Shown: piece after piece, positions 45,110 through 53,620 of the stretch | How positions within the stretch are numbered: position 1 is the stretch's first letter | Layout of the letters: every line of letters starts with the position of its first letter | Assembly (NCBI RefSeq): GCF_005298175.1 | Contig: NZ_SZYH01000001.1 | Coordinates: 2,666,001 to 2,730,000, forward strand | Length of the DNA: 64,000 nucleotides | Reading direction: 5' to 3' | From: Marinobacter panjinensis | GTDB lineage: Bacteria > Pseudomonadota > Gammaproteobacteria > Pseudomonadales > Oleiphilaceae | Notes under the pieces: generated by a model | What the model was told of the DNA's origin: nothing | Seen by the model: only the letters and a program-made list of their open reading frames with translations | Databases searched by the model: none | Position numbers and translations under genes: made by a program

Positions 45110-46999
45110 TTATTCGCCAGTCTTCGGAGGCGACCACAGCGGAACGTCTTCCTTACTTGGAGGCTGCCAGTCCTGCTGCATGACGTGACCAAGGGTCTCT
45201 TCCAGTTTCATGAAAAGTTCGCCGTAACGGGGACTGAAACGGATACCCTCTTCAATGTCCTTCCAGGCATCGAACAAATCATCCTCGTGGGCCTTTTCAT
45301 TATTAATAAAAGCCCAGGTCATCTGCCGTGCCCGCAATGGGTGTACGCCGAACGCGGTCAGGGCATGGCCACCCAGTTCCAGGGCGGAGTGATAGGTTTC
45401 GCTGACCACATCATCGGCGCCGGCCTGGCGCAACTGATAGCCATGGCCTCTGTCAAAGGCCCGGGCCAGCACCCAGACACCGGGGTAGTGTTGCTTGACG
45501 TGCTGAACAAGTGCCACTGCCCGATCCCGGTCGTCAATGGCCACGACCAGCAGGCGCGCGTTGGCAATGCCCGCGGTCTCAAGCAGGCCCATTCGGCTGG
45601 CGTCACCGAAGTAACTCTTGATGTGAATACGGCGCAGGTTTTCAATCTGGTCGAGGGCCAGGTCCAGAGCCACGATGGGCACCTTACTGGCACGCAACAA
45701 CCGGCATACGATCTGGCCGAAACGCCCAACACCGGCGATGATTACCGGGGCCTGTTCCTCGATGGTATCCGCTTCCCGCTGGTCATTCCGGGCATCACGG
45801 TATCGCGGCAAAACCAGCGTGTCGTAGGCGATGAACAATAGCGGCGTGAGGAACATGGACAGCGCCACCACCAGGGCCAGTATCTGGGCGATATCCGCCG
45901 GGATAACCCGGTTCTGCATACTGTAGGTCAGCAGCACAAAACCGAATTCGCCGGCCTGGGCAAGGCCCAGGGTAAACAGCCAGCCATCCCGGCCGCGTAG
46001 CCCAAACAGCAGCGCCAGAATCAACAGCACGGAGGCCTTCACCACGATCACCACCAGCGCGAGGGTCAGAACCGTGCCCCACTGCGCCGCCAACACCTCG
46101 AAATTGATGCCGGCACCCACAGTGATAAAGAACAACCCCAGCAACAGTCCCTTGAAGGGCTCGATATTGGCCTCCAGCTCGTGGCGGAATTCGCTGTTAG
46201 CCAGCACCACACCTGCCAGGAAAGCGCCGAGGGCCGGCGACAGGTTGACAACGCTCATCAACGCAGCGATGCCAATTATCAGCATCAGTGCAGTGGCGGT
46301 AAATACCTCACGCATACCGGACTTCACCACATAACGGAACAGTGGCCGACTCAGGTAGTGACCACCAACAATCACCGTGGCCACTGCGCTGATCACCACC
46401 AACGCATGAGCCCAGCCCGGCAGGTCCGCCACCAGGCTGAAAGCGCTGTGAGAATCCGCTTCAGACGCGCCAACAGCCGCAAGGCCGGTCACCGTTAGCA
46501 GAGGAATGACAGCGAGCATGGGAATAACGGCGATGTCCTGGAACAACAGCACCGAGAAGGCACCACGACCTCCCTCTGTCTTGCTGAGCCCTTTCTCGTT
46601 GAGGGTTTGCAGGACAATAGCGGTGGAAGACAGGGAAAAGATCAGCCCCACTGCAATGGTAGTTTGCCAGGGCAACCCCAACCACCAGGCGATGACCATA
46701 CCGGCGCCAGAAGTCAGCACCACTTGCAGGCCACCAAGCCCGAGCAATCGGACACGCATGGCCCAGAGAGATTTCGGGTCCAGCTCCATACCCACCAGGA
46801 ACAGCATCATCACCACGCCAAACTCGGCGAAGTGCTGAATGGTGGCGGTTTCCTGTCCCACCAGCCCTGTCACAGGCCCAATCACCACACCGGCGACCAG
46901 ATAGCCAAGCACAGACCCGAGCCCCAGACGTTTTGCCATCGGCACTGCAATAACCGCAGCGGTCAGATAGATAAACGCCTGGATAAAGTATTCAGTCAT
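45110..46999 (-). CDS. CPA2-family cation/proton antiporter (KefB/KefC-like)
   Basis: A 629-residue protein. About 12 helices occupy residues 5-390, including the conserved GLIFSLSSTAIVLQTLNE segment and LFQDIAVIPMLAVIPLL. A RCK/TrkA-N domain follows near 410-530 (VIIAGVGRFGQIVCRLL, LDLALDQIENLRR) and binds a nucleotide. Such proteins exchange K+ or Na+ for H+; the Kef group is opened by glutathione adducts. No KefF/KefG ancillary gene is near. Confidence 0.9.
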   Translation of the reverse strand: MTEYFIQAFIYLTAAVIAVPMAKRLGLGSVLGYLVAGVVIGPVTGLVGQETATIQHFAEFGVVMMLFLVGMELDPKSLWAMRVRLLGLGGLQVVLTSGAGMVIAWWLGLPWQTTIAVGLIFSLSSTAIVLQTLNEKGLSKTEGGRGAFSVLLFQDIAVIPMLAVIPLLTVTGLAAVGASEADSHSAFSLVADLPGWAHALVVISAVATVIVGGHYLSRPLFRYVVKSGMREVFTATALMLIIGIAALMSVVNLSPALGAFLAGVVLANSEFRHELEANIEPFKGLLLGLFFITVGAGINFEVLAAQWGTVLTLALVVIVVKASVLLILALLFGLRGRDGWLFTLGLAQAGEFGFVLLTYSMQNRVIPADIAQILALVVALSMFLTPLLFIAYDTLVLPRYRDARNDQREADTIEEQAPVIIAGVGRFGQIVCRLLRASKVPIVALDLALDQIENLRRIHIKSYFGDASRMGLLETAGIANARLLVVAIDDRDRAVALVQHVKQHYPGVWVLARAFDRGHGYQLRQAGADDVVSETYHSALELGGHALTAFGVHPLRARQMTWAFINNEKAHEDDLFDAWKDIEEGIRFSPRYGELFMKLEETLGHVMQQDWQPPSKEDVPLWSPPKTGE

Positions 47000-47021
47000 C
47001 TCGCTTCGTCCTTATGCATGA

Positions 47022-47534
47022 TCAATGTGAGTCCCGCCAGGCGTTCATTGCTTCCAGCCTGCTGCGCATACGCCGGACGTGACTGCCTTCCCAGTAAAGC
47101 TGACGACAGGTGACACACGCCCATACCGTATCATTGCTTACCCCACCCGGTCCCGGGTGAAAGAGCTGCTTCTCCCGCTCGCTGGCTGTGTGCAGTGGGG
47201 TATTGCAGTTTTTGCAGCGGCTGAACGGGGCCAGGCACCAATCCAGGTCCAGCCGGAGAGTCAGCTCCCTCAGCCGGGCCTGGTCATCCCGACCCGACAG
47301 AAACAGCACATAGAAAGGCGCGCAGGCAAACTCCAGCAGGTCCGCATCCGCGGTAACCAGCCATCGCTGCTCCGCGCGGGAGCAATCCACCAGTTGCCTG
47401 TCTGGCGAGCCCGGGGCAGGCAAGGAGGTATCGTACCCGGCCACCCGCAGCCACTGCGCCACGTTGATCAACATCTCGTCGCACAGAAAGCGCAGCGGCG
47501 CCAGTGGACACAGGCTGCCTTCAATCAACTTCAT
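47022..47534 (-). CDS. Mut7-C RNase-domain protein with zinc ribbon
   Basis: A 170-residue protein. RFLCDEMLINVAQWLRVAGYDT is the PIN-like Mut7-C start with the acidic residue of the putative nuclease site; RWLVTADADLL follows. The C-terminal part has CKNCNTPL and WACVTCRQLYWEGSHVRRM, a four-cysteine zinc ribbon. The family is predicted to act as an RNase; activity is unproven. It stands between the antiporter gene and nrdB. Confidence 0.85.
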   Translation of the reverse strand: MKLIEGSLCPLAPLRFLCDEMLINVAQWLRVAGYDTSLPAPGSPDRQLVDCSRAEQRWLVTADADLLEFACAPFYVLFLSGRDDQARLRELTLRLDLDWCLAPFSRCKNCNTPLHTASEREKQLFHPGPGGVSNDTVWACVTCRQLYWEGSHVRRMRSRLEAMNAWRDSH

Positions 47535-47559
47535 ACCATTCTGACCGGAACCTGTCCGG

Positions 47560-48609
47560 CTACCACTCCAGTTGTGCCCCGGTCTGGTACTCGATCACCC
47601 GGGTTTCAAAAAAGTTCTTCTCCTTACGCATGGTAGCCTGCTCATCCAGCCAGGGCGACACGTTCTTCGCCCCCGGGAACGGCTCTTCCAGGCCCACGGT
47701 TCTGGCACGACGATTAGCCACAAAGCGGAATTGTTCGCTGTGGTACTCGGCGGAGTAGCCGAGGATGGGGTCGCGCAGAATGTAGTTGGCGTAGGCGGTT
47801 TCGGCGGCCTCGGACTCGTCCCACATGTCTCTGACGGCTTTCGGATCGAGGGTGATGTTTTCCTCTTCGAGGATCTGGTTGACCACTTTCAGGCCGAAGG
47901 AGAAGTGCATGGCCTCGTCTCGCAGGATGTACTGCAGCTGCTCACCGGTACCCCGCATCAGCCCGCGGCGCTGCAGCGCAAAGATGGGGCTGAAGCCGTT
48001 GTAGAACCAGGCGCCCTCGAAGACCGCTGCGAAGAACAGATAGGACATGATGAATTCCTGCAGGTCGTCCCGGTTGCGCAGGTTCAGGTCGGAGCGCATG
48101 GCGGCGTCCAGGCGCCGGTTGGCCATCTGGATCTTGCCGTTGATGGCGGGCACCACGCGGTAGCGGTTGTAGATTTCGCTCTGGTCGAGGTTGAGAGTTT
48201 CGATGCAGTGCTGGTAGGCCCAGGTATGCATGGCTTCCTCGTACACCTGCCGGGCCTGGTAGATCTGCAACTCAGGCGCGCTCATTTTCTCCATCACCGC
48301 CAGGCCGATGTTGCGCATGGCGAGGATGTCGGAGGTGGTGAGGTAGGCCAGCACGTTCTCATAAACGTGTTTTTCAGGCGCGGACAGGCGGTGGTGATAG
48401 TCGTGAACGTCCTGAGCCATGTTGACGTCCAGCGGCGTCCAGTGGTTCTTGTTGGCGTTCATGAAGTACTCCCAGGCCCAGGGGTACTTGAACGGGGCGA
48501 GCTGGTTGATATCGGTCTCGCCGTTGACCACTCGTTTGTCGTCGGCATTGACGGGGGCCGGGCCTTGGGGGGTGGTTTGGGTGGTTGGTTCGTCGTCCCA
48601 GTTGAGCAT
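47560..48609 (-). CDS. nrdB: Ribonucleotide reductase class Ia, beta subunit
   Basis: A 349-residue R2 protein holding a diiron-tyrosyl radical. EEAMHTWAYQHCIE near residue 122 supplies a carboxylate and histidine ligand and the radical tyrosine four residues later; EGAWFYNGF and EAMHFSFGLKVV near 230 give the other ligands. It works with NrdA to make deoxyribonucleotides. Start 48609 follows AGAGG at eight bases. A palindromic REP-type element lies between the nrdA stop and this start. Confidence 0.96.
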   Translation of the reverse strand: MLNWDDEPTTQTTPQGPAPVNADDKRVVNGETDINQLAPFKYPWAWEYFMNANKNHWTPLDVNMAQDVHDYHHRLSAPEKHVYENVLAYLTTSDILAMRNIGLAVMEKMSAPELQIYQARQVYEEAMHTWAYQHCIETLNLDQSEIYNRYRVVPAINGKIQMANRRLDAAMRSDLNLRNRDDLQEFIMSYLFFAAVFEGAWFYNGFSPIFALQRRGLMRGTGEQLQYILRDEAMHFSFGLKVVNQILEEENITLDPKAVRDMWDESEAAETAYANYILRDPILGYSAEYHSEQFRFVANRRARTVGLEEPFPGAKNVSPWLDEQATMRKEKNFFETRVIEYQTGAQLEW

Positions 48610-48635
48610 GTGTCTTACCTCTGAATTTGTTTTTC

Positions 48636-48669
48636 GTAGGTCGGATTACGCTTCGCTAATCCGACCTAC
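48636..48669. repeat. REP-type palindrome in the nrdA-nrdB gap
   Basis: A 34-base element with 13-base perfect arms (GTAGGTCGGATTA / TAATCCGACCTAC) around CGCTTCGC. It sits between the nrdA stop and nrdB start within the same transcript, where it would fold as an mRNA stem. Two further partial copies occur at 51544-51628. Confidence 0.92.
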
Positions 48670-48682
48670 ATTTACTGGAGAA

Positions 48683-51445
48683 CTACTGGCAGGCTTCGCA
48701 ATCCGGCTCGTCAATACTGCACACCTGCGGCTGCGGCGCCGCTACCGGGGCGGTCTTTTCTGCACCGGTGGCGCCCAACGAGCGCAGGTAATAGGTGGTC
48801 TTCAGGCCCCGTTCCCAGGCCAGCTGATACAGCGCATCCAGCTTCCTGCCACTGGGTTCGGCCATGTACAGATTCAGGCTCTGGGCCTGGTCGAGCCATT
48901 TCTGGCGTCTTGCGGCGGCTTCCACCAGCCATCGGGGGTCGATTTCGAACGCGGTGGCGTAGCGGGCTTTCAGTTCATCGGGAATGCGGTCGATCTGCTG
49001 CACGCTGCCGTCGAAGTATTTGAGGTCGTTGACCATCACGTTGTCCCATAGGCCTTCGGCCTTGAGGTCACGCACCAGGGAAGGGTTCACCACGGTGAAC
49101 TCGCCGGAGAGGTTCGATTTCACGAACAGGTTCTGGTACGCCGGTTCGATCGACTGGGACACCCCCACGATGTTGGAGATGGTCGCCGTCGGTGCAATGG
49201 CCATGACATTGCTGTTGCGCATGCCGTTCCTGGCAATCAGCTCCCGCACCGGGGCCCAGTCCAGGCGGCTGTCGGTGTTAAGACTCAGATCCCCGTCACG
49301 GCGGTTTTTTTTCAGCAGGTTAATGGAATCGATGGGCAGGATGCCTTGTTGCCAGAGGGAGCCTTCATAGGTCTCATAGGCACCACGTTCGCCAGCCAGG
49401 GTTGCGGAGGCGCGAATGGCGAAGTAACTGATCTGTTCCATGGCCACGTCGGCAAATTCCACCGCTTCCGGGCTGGTGTAGGGCAGGTTGAGCTGATAAA
49501 GCGCGTCCTGGAAGCCCATCAGCCCCAGGCCCACCGGGCGGTGCTTGAGGTTGGAGTTCCTGGCCTGGGGTACGGCGTAGTAGTTGATATCAACAACGTT
49601 GTCGAGCATGCGCACCGCGGTGTTCACCGTGCGTTCCAGGCGCTGCAGGTCCAGCCCGCCATCACGGATATGGGCGGCGAGGTTGACGGAGCCCAGATTG
49701 CACACGGCGATTTCGTCGGCGCTGGTGTTCAGGGTGATTTCGGTACACAGGTTCGAGCTGTGCACCACGCCCCGGTGCTGCTGGGGTGAGCGCAGGTTGC
49801 AGGGGTCTTTGAAGGTGATCCAGGGATGGCCGGTCTCGAACAGCACCGTCAGCATCTTGCGCCAGAGCTGTTTGGCGGGGATCTTCTTTGACAGCGTGAT
49901 TTTACCCTGCTCCGCCAGCGCCTCGTAGTGCTCGTAGCACTCACGGAAAGCATTGCCATAGAGATCGTGAAGATCCGGTACGTCGTTCGGGGAGAACAGG
50001 GTCCAGTCTTTGTCTTCGCGCATGCGCTCGATGAGCAGATCCGGCACCCAGTTGGCGGTGTTCATATCGTGAGTGCGGCGGCGTTCGTCGCCGGTGTTCT
50101 TGCGCAGTTCCAGGAATTCCTCGATATCCAGGTGCCAGCTTTCCAGATAGGCGCACACCGCGCCCTTGCGTTTGCCGCCCTGGTTGACCGCCACGGCAGT
50201 GTCGTTCACCACTTTCAGGAACGGCACCACGCCCTGGCTGCTGCCGTTGGTGCCTTTGATGTGGGAGCCCATGGCGCGAACCGGCGTCCAGTCGTTGCCC
50301 AGTCCGCCAGCCCATTTCGACAGCATGGCGTTGTCGCGGATGCTGCCGTAGATACCTTCCAGATCGTCCTGCACGGTGGTGAGATAACAGGAGGACAGCT
50401 GGGAATGCTGTGTGCCGCTGTTAAACAGGGTTGGCGTGGAAGCCATGTAATCAAAGGAAGACAACAGGTCATAGAAGTCGATGGCGCGGGCGTTTGGATC
50501 GTCCTCCTTCAGGGCCAGGCCCATGGCGACGCGCATGAAAAATACCTGGGGCAGTTCCAGCCGGGCATCGTTCCGTTTCACGAAGTAGCGGTCGTAGAGG
50601 GTCTGCAGGCCAAGGAAACCGAACTGGTAGTCCCGCTCCGGCTTCAGGGCAGCGCCCAGTTGTTCCAGATCAAACGTCGCCATGGCCTCATCCAGCAATT
50701 CATCGCGGATGCCCTGGTCAATAAACGCGCTCAGGGCCTGTGGATAAATCTCTGCCAGCGGCCGACTGGCAGGCAGATCCAGGGCGCTGGCAGTTTCCAG
50801 CCGTAGTTGTTCCAGCAACAGGCGAGCGGTCACCGCGCTGTAATCCGGCTCCTGCTCAATGCGGCCGCGGGCGGTCATGATCAGGGCGGAGATGACTTCT
50901 TTCTCGGCAATGCCGTCGTACAGGTTCCGCAGCGCTCCTGCCACCAGGGATTCGCCGTTAATACCCTCCAATCCCCGACTGGCGTGTTCCACCTGGACTT
51001 TCATCAGCCCCAGGTCCAGCGGTGCCACTTCACCGTTGGCTTTTTTTACCGTCAGCGTGGGGTGGGCTTCCACCGGTGCCAGGCTGGCACGCTCCTGGGC
51101 ATGGGCTTCGCGGTAGAGTACGTAGGCGCGGGCAACTTTCTGTTCCTCCGCCCGCATCAACGCCAGTTCTACCTGGTCCTGGATGTCTTCGATGTGTACC
51201 TTGCCACCCGCTTTCAGGCGGCGGCTGATGGCCTGGATGACCTGCCGGGTGACACGCTCCACAGCATCGTGAATGCGGGCTGAGCCGGCGGCTTCGTCAC
51301 CTTCCACGGCAAGGAAAGCCTTGGTGACGGCCACGCTGATTTTGGCAGGATCAAATCCAACCAGGGTTCCGTTGCGTTTAATAACCTGCAGGGAGGCGGT
51401 GCTGGATGTGGCTGATTGGCCGGGCTCGGCCAGGGAGGTGGACAT
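48683..51445 (-). CDS. nrdA: Ribonucleotide reductase class Ia, alpha subunit
   Basis: A 920-residue R1 protein with two successive N-terminal ATP-cone domains (about 18-108, VIKRNGTLVGFDPAKI, and 128-220, VKKANGEVAPLDLGLMKV), the arrangement known in Pseudomonas NrdA. The catalytic barrel has SSCYLTT, SSNLCTEITLN and VCNLGSVNL, giving the three active-site cysteines and the glutamate. The C-terminal tail ends DEPDCEACQ, the swinging redox pair. A cobalamin riboswitch lies 230 bases upstream, so expression should fall when B12 is plentiful; a B12-dependent reductase would then be expected elsewhere in the genome. Confidence 0.96.
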   Translation of the reverse strand: MSTSLAEPGQSATSSTASLQVIKRNGTLVGFDPAKISVAVTKAFLAVEGDEAAGSARIHDAVERVTRQVIQAISRRLKAGGKVHIEDIQDQVELALMRAEEQKVARAYVLYREAHAQERASLAPVEAHPTLTVKKANGEVAPLDLGLMKVQVEHASRGLEGINGESLVAGALRNLYDGIAEKEVISALIMTARGRIEQEPDYSAVTARLLLEQLRLETASALDLPASRPLAEIYPQALSAFIDQGIRDELLDEAMATFDLEQLGAALKPERDYQFGFLGLQTLYDRYFVKRNDARLELPQVFFMRVAMGLALKEDDPNARAIDFYDLLSSFDYMASTPTLFNSGTQHSQLSSCYLTTVQDDLEGIYGSIRDNAMLSKWAGGLGNDWTPVRAMGSHIKGTNGSSQGVVPFLKVVNDTAVAVNQGGKRKGAVCAYLESWHLDIEEFLELRKNTGDERRRTHDMNTANWVPDLLIERMREDKDWTLFSPNDVPDLHDLYGNAFRECYEHYEALAEQGKITLSKKIPAKQLWRKMLTVLFETGHPWITFKDPCNLRSPQQHRGVVHSSNLCTEITLNTSADEIAVCNLGSVNLAAHIRDGGLDLQRLERTVNTAVRMLDNVVDINYYAVPQARNSNLKHRPVGLGLMGFQDALYQLNLPYTSPEAVEFADVAMEQISYFAIRASATLAGERGAYETYEGSLWQQGILPIDSINLLKKNRRDGDLSLNTDSRLDWAPVRELIARNGMRNSNVMAIAPTATISNIVGVSQSIEPAYQNLFVKSNLSGEFTVVNPSLVRDLKAEGLWDNVMVNDLKYFDGSVQQIDRIPDELKARYATAFEIDPRWLVEAAARRQKWLDQAQSLNLYMAEPSGRKLDALYQLAWERGLKTTYYLRSLGATGAEKTAPVAAPQPQVCSIDEPDCEACQ

Positions 51446-51543
51446 GTCGGTTCTCCTGAATACGCGTTGTTTCCATGTCCTTCGCGCAGGCAGAGAGAAT
51501 CGGAGGGCATATCACCGTATAAACGGGGTAAACGTCGGTACAC

Positions 51544-51628
51544 GTAGGTCGGATTAGCGAAGCGTAATCCGACATTGGTGCCCGCATAAACCATGTTTGT
51601 CGGATTACGCTTCGCTAATCCGACCTAC
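51544..51628. repeat. REP doublet (REPIN-like) in the nrdA leader
   Basis: Two 30-base REP copies, 51544-51573 and 51599-51628, are exact reverse complements of each other and are separated by 25 bases. Each also contains its own small palindrome. The pair can fold as two hairpins or one long stem, and lies between the riboswitch and the nrdA start. The same family occurs at 48636-48669. Confidence 0.92.
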
Positions 51629-51676
51629 GGTTTTACGATTCTGCTCACCCTATACGCGAAGGTGCAGTTGTATCCC

Positions 51677-51845
51677 TGGCAGGTCTTCGGACTCAGGGGC
51701 GTGAACCGTGTGGTTCGACCTTGCGTGGCGACTTCCCGGTGTTAACCAGTGTCTGTGTGCCACGCTTGTTCCCCAATACCGCTGCGCGTCAGTTCCGGAT
51801 TCTCACCGGATTCCCGGTACCATATCTGGTACTTAACCAAGGAAA
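51677..51845 (-). ncRNA. Cobalamin (adenosylcobalamin) riboswitch
   Basis: Read on the minus strand, the element has the B12 aptamer parts in order: GGTACCGGGAATCCGGTGAG, then AATCCGGAACTGACGCGCAGCGGTA, a central hairpin region with GGGAAGTCGCCACGC, and the 3' box GAGTCCGAAGACCTGCC that closes it. It precedes nrdA on the same strand; the nearest plus-strand gene is oriented the other way. The switching structure is not obvious: no clear terminator is seen and a REP doublet lies downstream. Confidence 0.92.
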
Positions 51846-51930
51846 AAAACACTATATACAGTAATATCAATGACGACAAGGCACTTTTAAACCGGTTGCC
51901 GGTCAGTAATCGGAACCTCGGGAGGGCACC

Positions 51931-52662
51931 ATGAACCACGCATGCAGATACTTACTGGCATCCCTGATCCTGTCCATGTCACTGGCGCAGGTGCACGCAG
52001 ACAACGCGGACAACTCGCTGATAACACCATTTTCTGAGATGACGTCTCTGGAGGATGGCTGGGAGCCGCTGGAATTTCCCAATATCGACCGCCATAGCCG
52101 CTACCAGCTGGTTGACGACAACGGCGAACAGGTTGTCGAAGCTACCACTGACGACAGCGCCTCCGGGCTCATTGCTCGCGTATCGGTGGAACCCGGGGAC
52201 TCGCTGATCCTGCGCTGGCGCTGGAAGGTGTCGAATGTGTTTGAACAGGGCGACGCCCGCAGAAAGGACGGTGATGACTACCCCGCCCGCATCTACGTGG
52301 CGTTTGAATTCGAGCCCGAAGAAGCCGGCTTTTTTGAGCGCGCCAGGCGCAAGGCGGTGGAGGTGGTGTTCGGTGAGGAACTACCGGGTAACGCCCTGAA
52401 CTATATCTGGGCCAATCAGTTGCCGGTGGGAGAAATGGTCGCCAATCCCTTCACCGATACCACGATGATGGTGGCGGTGAATTCCGGGGCGGACACGACC
52501 GGCAGCTGGGTTACCGTGGAGCGGGATATTGTGGCGGATTATAAAGAGGCCTTTGGCCGCAAACCACCCAAGCTGGCGGGGGTTGCCATCATGTCGGATT
52601 CCGACAACACCGGGGAATCCGCTACTGCCTGGTACGGCGACGTTCAGTTGATCAGGCCCTGA
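51931..52662 (+). CDS. DUF3047-family exported protein
   Basis: A 243-residue protein with a signal peptide (MNHACRYLLASLILSMSLA, cleavage after VHA). The mature part is one DUF3047 domain, with DGWEPLEFPN, LRWRWKVSNV, RIYVAFEF and IMSDSDNTGESATAWYGDV as conserved blocks. The last segment resembles a carbohydrate-binding jellyroll. Function unknown. Its end overlaps the convergent solute-binding-protein gene by 19 bases. Confidence 0.87.
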   Translation: MNHACRYLLASLILSMSLAQVHADNADNSLITPFSEMTSLEDGWEPLEFPNIDRHSRYQLVDDNGEQVVEATTDDSASGLIARVSVEPGDSLILRWRWKVSNVFEQGDARRKDGDDYPARIYVAFEFEPEEAGFFERARRKAVEVVFGEELPGNALNYIWANQLPVGEMVANPFTDTTMMVAVNSGADTTGSWVTVERDIVADYKEAFGRKPPKLAGVAIMSDSDNTGESATAWYGDVQLIRP

Positions 52663-53510
52663 AGCAGATCGGCCAATCCCGGAAGCTGAAATCCTCCGTT
52701 CAAAACCCTGGGTTTCGGAACCTCCCCGCGTTCGGCAAGACGCAGGTAGGCATCATCAAACTCGTTCCGCAACTGAGCGCTTCTCGGATTAGCCAGCGAG
52801 AACACCCAGGCAGCATTCCGGGTGCGCACGGGGTACTCGCGAATACCGCGGATCGGAAATTCCTCCAGCACGGCGTTTACCGGGTCCTGATAATCCAGCA
52901 GATAGTCGCCCCGCCCTCGGTTCAGCATTGCCACGGCCGCCTGGTGGTTGGGCGCTTCGGTGATCGATATGCCAGGGGTGCGTGCCAGATGGTCAGCCAT
53001 GCCACCATAGGTGTAGCCGGAAATAAGAATCAGGGTTTTGTCCTTCAGATCGTCGAAGTGCGAAACCGGCGGCATATTCTCCATTCCCCAGACACTGAGC
53101 GTGAATGGCAGCGGGCTTACAAAAGTCTCCAGAACTTCGCCTTCAAGGGCAGGTACGTCGGTAACACCGGGCCATATGTCGATGCCGCCCGTGCGAAGGT
53201 AATAATAGGCACGACTCACAGGAAGGTAACGGAAATTCACATCGTATCCTGCTTCGTTCGCCACGCGGCGAGTCAGATCGATAAACACGCCCTCGGCACG
53301 GCCATCGATACCCTCATAAGTCAGGGGAGGTACATCCACATAACCCACTATCAGGGTGTCGCGGGTCGGCTGGGCCTGAGCAGGGCCGGCAAGAACAGCG
53401 AGGCAAAGGGAAACCAATAATGCAAAGGCCAATGGGCGGGTAATCGAATCCCACCCGCAATACAGGAAATCGCAAGAAAGCTTGGTCCGGATTCGGGCTG
53501 TTATTATCAT
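52644..53510 (-). CDS. Solute-binding protein, family 3
   Basis: A 288-residue periplasmic protein with a family 3 binding domain: LIVGYVDVPPLTYEGIDGRAEGVFIDLTR, then IDIWPGVTD and LDYQDPVNAVLEE. No transporter genes adjoin it, so it may be an orphan sensor-like protein. The hydrophobic signal core (LAFALLVSLCLAVLAGPAQA) lies about 22 residues after the chosen start, longer than usual; the start is uncertain because no good ribosome-binding site is seen. Confidence 0.78.
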   Translation of the reverse strand: MIITARIRTKLSCDFLYCGWDSITRPLAFALLVSLCLAVLAGPAQAQPTRDTLIVGYVDVPPLTYEGIDGRAEGVFIDLTRRVANEAGYDVNFRYLPVSRAYYYLRTGGIDIWPGVTDVPALEGEVLETFVSPLPFTLSVWGMENMPPVSHFDDLKDKTLILISGYTYGGMADHLARTPGISITEAPNHQAAVAMLNRGRGDYLLDYQDPVNAVLEEFPIRGIREYPVRTRNAAWVFSLANPRSAQLRNEFDDAYLRLAERGEVPKPRVLNGGFQLPGLADLLQGLIN

Positions 53511-53620
53511 CGTTGCCGCTGGCCATTGTCTTGTTACCACTCCAAAAAGAGTAACAGACCTGCACAGGAATGCACTGTCCGCAAGGCAACAATTTCCGAT
53601 AGCACGAGCTGCTGCTGGCT

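Noticed and set aside
48636..51628. Repeated 30-34 base palindromes as a CRISPR array
   Set aside because: Only three copies, two of them in opposite orientation, with no regular spacers and no cas genes; they are REP-type elements.
51677..51845. Riboswitch acting on the DUF3047 gene at 51931
   Set aside because: The aptamer's conserved boxes are in order only on the minus strand, which leads to nrdA.
53314..53592. Minus-strand frame upstream of the solute-binding protein
   Set aside because: It has a better ribosome-binding site than the true gene but encodes no recognisable sequence and overlaps the signal peptide region.
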